The position numbers were made by a program, and so were the translations under genes. Source: CAZRHR01 sp964578885 (GTDB lineage Bacteria > Bacteroidota > Bacteroidia > CAIKAF01). Taken from it: 64,000 nt of DNA. The number at the start of each line of letters is the position of its first letter. Position 1 is the first letter of the stretch. Of the stretch, positions 61,718 through 64,000 are shown in pieces. The notes beneath the pieces were generated by a model, which saw only the letters and a list, made by a program, of their open reading frames with translations, was not told the origin of the DNA and ran no database searches. The stretch lies in assembly GCA_964578885.1 (NCBI GenBank), contig CAZOEO010000018.1, positions 1 to 64,000 of the forward strand. The letters are read 5' to 3'.

Positions 61718-62551
61718 ATGATGGAAAAAATCTTCCAAACACGGGATGGCCTTCAGCTCTCCGGAACTTATTGGGCAACTGACCATCCCAAAGCTTTACT
61801 CGTAGTCATTCATGGCATGGGCGAACATCATGGCCGATATAAGCACATGATTCCCTTTTTCCATTTACAGGGCTGGAGTGTGTTGGGTTACGACCAGCGC
61901 GGTCATGGAAAGAGCGATGGTCCGCGTGGCCACATGCCACATGGCCTTGCGTTAACAGAGGATTTACATGATGTAATCAGCCAATGGCAAGAACAGCATG
62001 AAGCCCATTTACCTGTGATCCTTTATGGACATTCCATGGGTGCCTGCGTGGCTGCATACTATATGTATCAGGAGGAACGAAAGCCCATTGAAAGCCTCTT
62101 TTTATCCGCGCCTTATTTCGAATTGGCTTTTGCCCCACCATGGTGGAAGTTGTTGTTGGGGAAAATGGCTGCCTGGCTTTCACCGGGATTTTCACAACCC
62201 ACGGGAATCGACACCACGGCATTGGCCATGAATCCGTATGTGGCCAAAATGTATTTACAAGACCCATTGGTACATGATCGCATTACCGCAGGTTTCTTCC
62301 GGCATATTACGGAAATGGGCTTGCAGATTTTACAATCCGCAGCCGCATGGCCCGAAGTGCCGGTGCATATTATACATGGCGAAGCAGATCGTCTCACCAA
62401 ATTTGAATCGGCCAAACAATTTGCCACAGAAAATCCACATGCCACTTTTTTACCCATCCCCGGAGGCTATCACGAATGGCACCAGGACGATGATGGAATG
62501 GCTTGGTTAGATAAATGGATTAAAACGACTAAAACGATTAGACCGGCCTAG
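61718..62551 (+). CDS. Alpha/beta hydrolase, monoacylglycerol-lipase-like
   Basis: 277 residues. Oxyanion loop VVIHGMGEHHGRYKHMI, YDQRGHGKSDGPRGHMP, nucleophile elbow LYGHSMGACVAAYY (Ser in GHSMG), acid in IIHGEADRLTKFESA and His in PGGYHEWHQD. The HGMGEHxGRY/GHGxSxGxRGH pattern places it in the lysophospholipase/monoacylglycerol lipase (hydrolase_4) group. No signal peptide. Probably co-transcribed with the SDR gene. Confidence 0.9.
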   Translation: MMEKIFQTRDGLQLSGTYWATDHPKALLVVIHGMGEHHGRYKHMIPFFHLQGWSVLGYDQRGHGKSDGPRGHMPHGLALTEDLHDVISQWQEQHEAHLPVILYGHSMGACVAAYYMYQEERKPIESLFLSAPYFELAFAPPWWKLLLGKMAAWLSPGFSQPTGIDTTALAMNPYVAKMYLQDPLVHDRITAGFFRHITEMGLQILQSAAAWPEVPVHIIHGEADRLTKFESAKQFATENPHATFLPIPGGYHEWHQDDDGMAWLDKWIKTTKTIRPA

Positions 62552-62563
62552 TGCCGAATGCCT

Positions 62564-62571
62564 TATCTTTG
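62564..62571 (+). promoter_or_regulatory. -7 box for metH
   Basis: TATCTTTG, exact TAnnTTTG, ending four bases before the metH ATG at 62576; again nearly leaderless. No cobalamin riboswitch is seen in the 24-base gap after the preceding gene. Confidence 0.5.
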
Positions 62572-62575
62572 TTTC

Positions 62576-64000
62576 ATGCGAAAAACAATTCGTCCCTTTC
62601 TTAGACTTTCCGGACTGGAAGCACTTACCCTGACGCCGGAAACCAATTTTGTTAACATCGGCGAACGAACCAATGTAACTGGTTCAAGAAAATTTTTACG
62701 CCTTATCCGTGAAGATAAGTACGAAGAAGCCGTAGAAATTGCGCTTGAACAAGTTCGCGGTGGCGCTCAGGTACTGGACGTCAATATGGACGAGGGCATG
62801 CTAGACGGAGAAAAGGCCATGGTACGGTTTTTAAACCTGATTGCTTCAGAACCGGAAATTGCCCGTATCCCTGTGATGGTAGACTCATCTCGCTGGCCCA
62901 TTATTGAGGCCGGACTGCAATGTCTTCAGGGAAAAGGAATTGTAAATTCCATCTCGCTTAAAGGTGGAGAAGAAGAATTTTTATGGCAGGCCAAACGTAT
63001 CCGCCGTTATGGCGCCGCAACCGTGGTGATGGCTTTCGACGAAGATGGACAGGCCGACACCCTGGAACGTCGCATATCCATTTGTAAAAGGGCATACGAT
63101 CTGCTGGTTGAAAAGGCGAAGTTCCCACCCACGGATATCATTTTCGACCCGAATATTTTTCCCGTAGCTACAGGCATAGATGCGCACAACAACTATGCAG
63201 TGGATTTCTTTGAAGCCACCCGTTGGATCAAAGCCAATCTACCCCATGCCTTGGTTTCAGGAGGGGTTTCCAATGTTTCATTTTCTTTTCGAGGCAACGA
63301 CCGCGTGCGAGAAGCCATGCATTCCGCCTTTTTGTATCACGGAATCAAGGCCGGTATGGATATGGGCATTGTGAATCCGGCGCAACTGGAAGTGTACGAT
63401 GCCATTCCCAAAGATTTGCTGGAACATGTAGAAGACGTCCTGCTGAACCGAAGACCAGACGCCACGGAACGGCTTTTACAATTTGCAGAGCAAGTAAAAG
63501 ATGAACGGGTAAAAACAGAAGTAGAAGAAACCTGGAGAAAACTTCCTGTAGGAGAAAGGTTGGCGCATGCATTGGTTAAAGGGATTGTAGACCATATTGA
63601 AGCTGACATGGAAGAAGCCCGCTTGTCGGTAAAAAGACCTATTGAGGTGATTGAAGGCCCATTGATGGATGGAATGAATGTGGTAGGCGATTTGTTCGGG
63701 GCAGGAAAAATGTTTCTTCCTCAGGTGGTTAAATCTGCCAGAGTCATGAAAAAGGCCGTGGCATTCCTTTTACCTTATATAGAAAACGAGAAAAAGGAAG
63801 ACCAGCATAAAGCCGGAAAAATATTGATGGCCACCGTGAAAGGAGACGTGCATGATATTGGGAAAAATATTGTGGGCGTGGTGCTTGGGTGCAACAATTA
63901 TGAGGTGGTGGATTTAGGTGTGATGGTGCCTGCGGATAAAATTCTGGATGCCGCGGAGCGTGAAAAAGTGGACATTATCGGATTGTCCGGTCTCATTACA
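62576..64000 (+). CDS. metH: Cobalamin-dependent methionine synthase lacking the homocysteine domain (5' part)
   Basis: The first 475 codons; the gene runs past the right edge. It begins directly with the pterin-binding domain (NFVNIGERTNVTGSRKFLRLI, GAQVLDVNMDEGMLDG, PVMVDSSRWPIIEAGL, GIVNSISLKGGEEEF), then the cap helices (EGPLMDGMNVVGDLFGAGKMFLPQVV) and the B12-binding Rossmann domain with KGDVHDIGKNIVG (DxHxxG). The N-terminal homocysteine S-methyltransferase domain of E. coli MetH is absent, as in the split MetH arrangement of Bacteroidota, and that partner is not adjacent here. It transfers the methyl group of methyltetrahydrofolate via cobalamin to homocysteine. Confidence 0.95.
   Translation, partial: MRKTIRPFLRLSGLEALTLTPETNFVNIGERTNVTGSRKFLRLIREDKYEEAVEIALEQVRGGAQVLDVNMDEGMLDGEKAMVRFLNLIASEPEIARIPVMVDSSRWPIIEAGLQCLQGKGIVNSISLKGGEEEFLWQAKRIRRYGAATVVMAFDEDGQADTLERRISICKRAYDLLVEKAKFPPTDIIFDPNIFPVATGIDAHNNYAVDFFEATRWIKANLPHALVSGGVSNVSFSFRGNDRVREAMHSAFLYHGIKAGMDMGIVNPAQLEVYDAIPKDLLEHVEDVLLNRRPDATERLLQFAEQVKDERVKTEVEETWRKLPVGERLAHALVKGIVDHIEADMEEARLSVKRPIEVIEGPLMDGMNVVGDLFGAGKMFLPQVVKSARVMKKAVAFLLPYIENEKKEDQHKAGKILMATVKGDVHDIGKNIVGVVLGCNNYEVVDLGVMVPADKILDAAEREKVDIIGLSGLIT

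Noticed and set aside
62552..62575. Cobalamin riboswitch upstream of metH
   Set aside because: The gap is only 24 bases and holds a -7 box; no room or motif for a B12 element.
1..64000. tRNA, rRNA, CRISPR arrays, intact insertion sequences or prophage
   Set aside because: I looked for T-loop and CCA-type patterns, direct repeat arrays and transposase motifs by eye on both strands and saw none; short RNAs could be missed.

Overview
The window looks like chromosomal DNA of a member of the Bacteroidota. The evidence is: type IX secretion (T9SS) cargo and a PorV-like/C25 peptidase pair, the family-specific genes DUF4837, DUF5686 and TIGR03643, an alternative complex III operon, a methionine synthase without its homocysteine domain, and the Bacteroidota promoter -7 box TAnnTTTG upstream of many genes. 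Base composition is moderate and fairly even, gene density is high, and no rRNA, tRNA, CRISPR array, prophage or intact insertion sequence was recognised. The order or family cannot be fixed from this window.

Layout. 1-9.8 kb is housekeeping: the end of an apparent subtilase (with a frameshift), a frr / membrane protein / GH25 lysozyme group, MazG, a geranylgeranyl-reductase-like flavoprotein, a glycine-rich RRM protein, and two leftward groups (AhpD-like / DUF5686 / LptB, and TatC). 9.86-21.5 kb is one leftward respiratory operon, actABCDEF-coxBA. It encodes the quinol-oxidising alternative complex III, with a cytochrome c domain fused to ActA, and an A-type cytochrome oxidase. Together they should carry electrons from menaquinol to oxygen; oxidase subunits III and IV are not here.

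21.8-32.7 kb is an exported-protein region: an S46 dipeptidyl peptidase of DPP7 type, PssA, a PorV-like barrel translationally coupled to a 1673-residue C25 cysteine peptidase, and a T9SS-sorted propeller-like protein. 32.8-35.7 kb holds gmd-fcl (GDP-L-fucose) and an atypical LuxR-type regulator. 35.8-40.3 kb is a haem-uptake operon with a T9SS-sorted HmuY-like protein, a TonB receptor and an HmuY-like lipoprotein. 40.5-49.9 kb is mixed: a polytopic membrane protein, DUF4837, an MltD-like transglycosylase, a GC-rich palindromic element, a DUF1571 protein with an inserted LysM, a solute-binding protein, an S26-like protein, GNAT and methyltransferase genes, and a frameshifted Omp28-like lipoprotein.

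49.9-50.7 kb is a structured stretch with no credible gene. It precedes the most striking gene, a 2144-residue stand-alone highly reducing type I polyketide synthase (KS-AT-DH-KRs-ER-KR-ACP, no thioesterase) with no biosynthetic partners nearby. A divergent persulfide-dioxygenase-like MBL/rhodanese gene follows, then TIGR03643, phosphoglucose/phosphomannose isomerase coupled to lipB, an SDR, an alpha/beta hydrolase, and the start of metH, which runs off the right edge. The best candidates for undescribed biology are the orphan polyketide synthase, the two-HmuY haem locus, the coupled PorV-like/C25 pair, and the GC-rich palindromic element.
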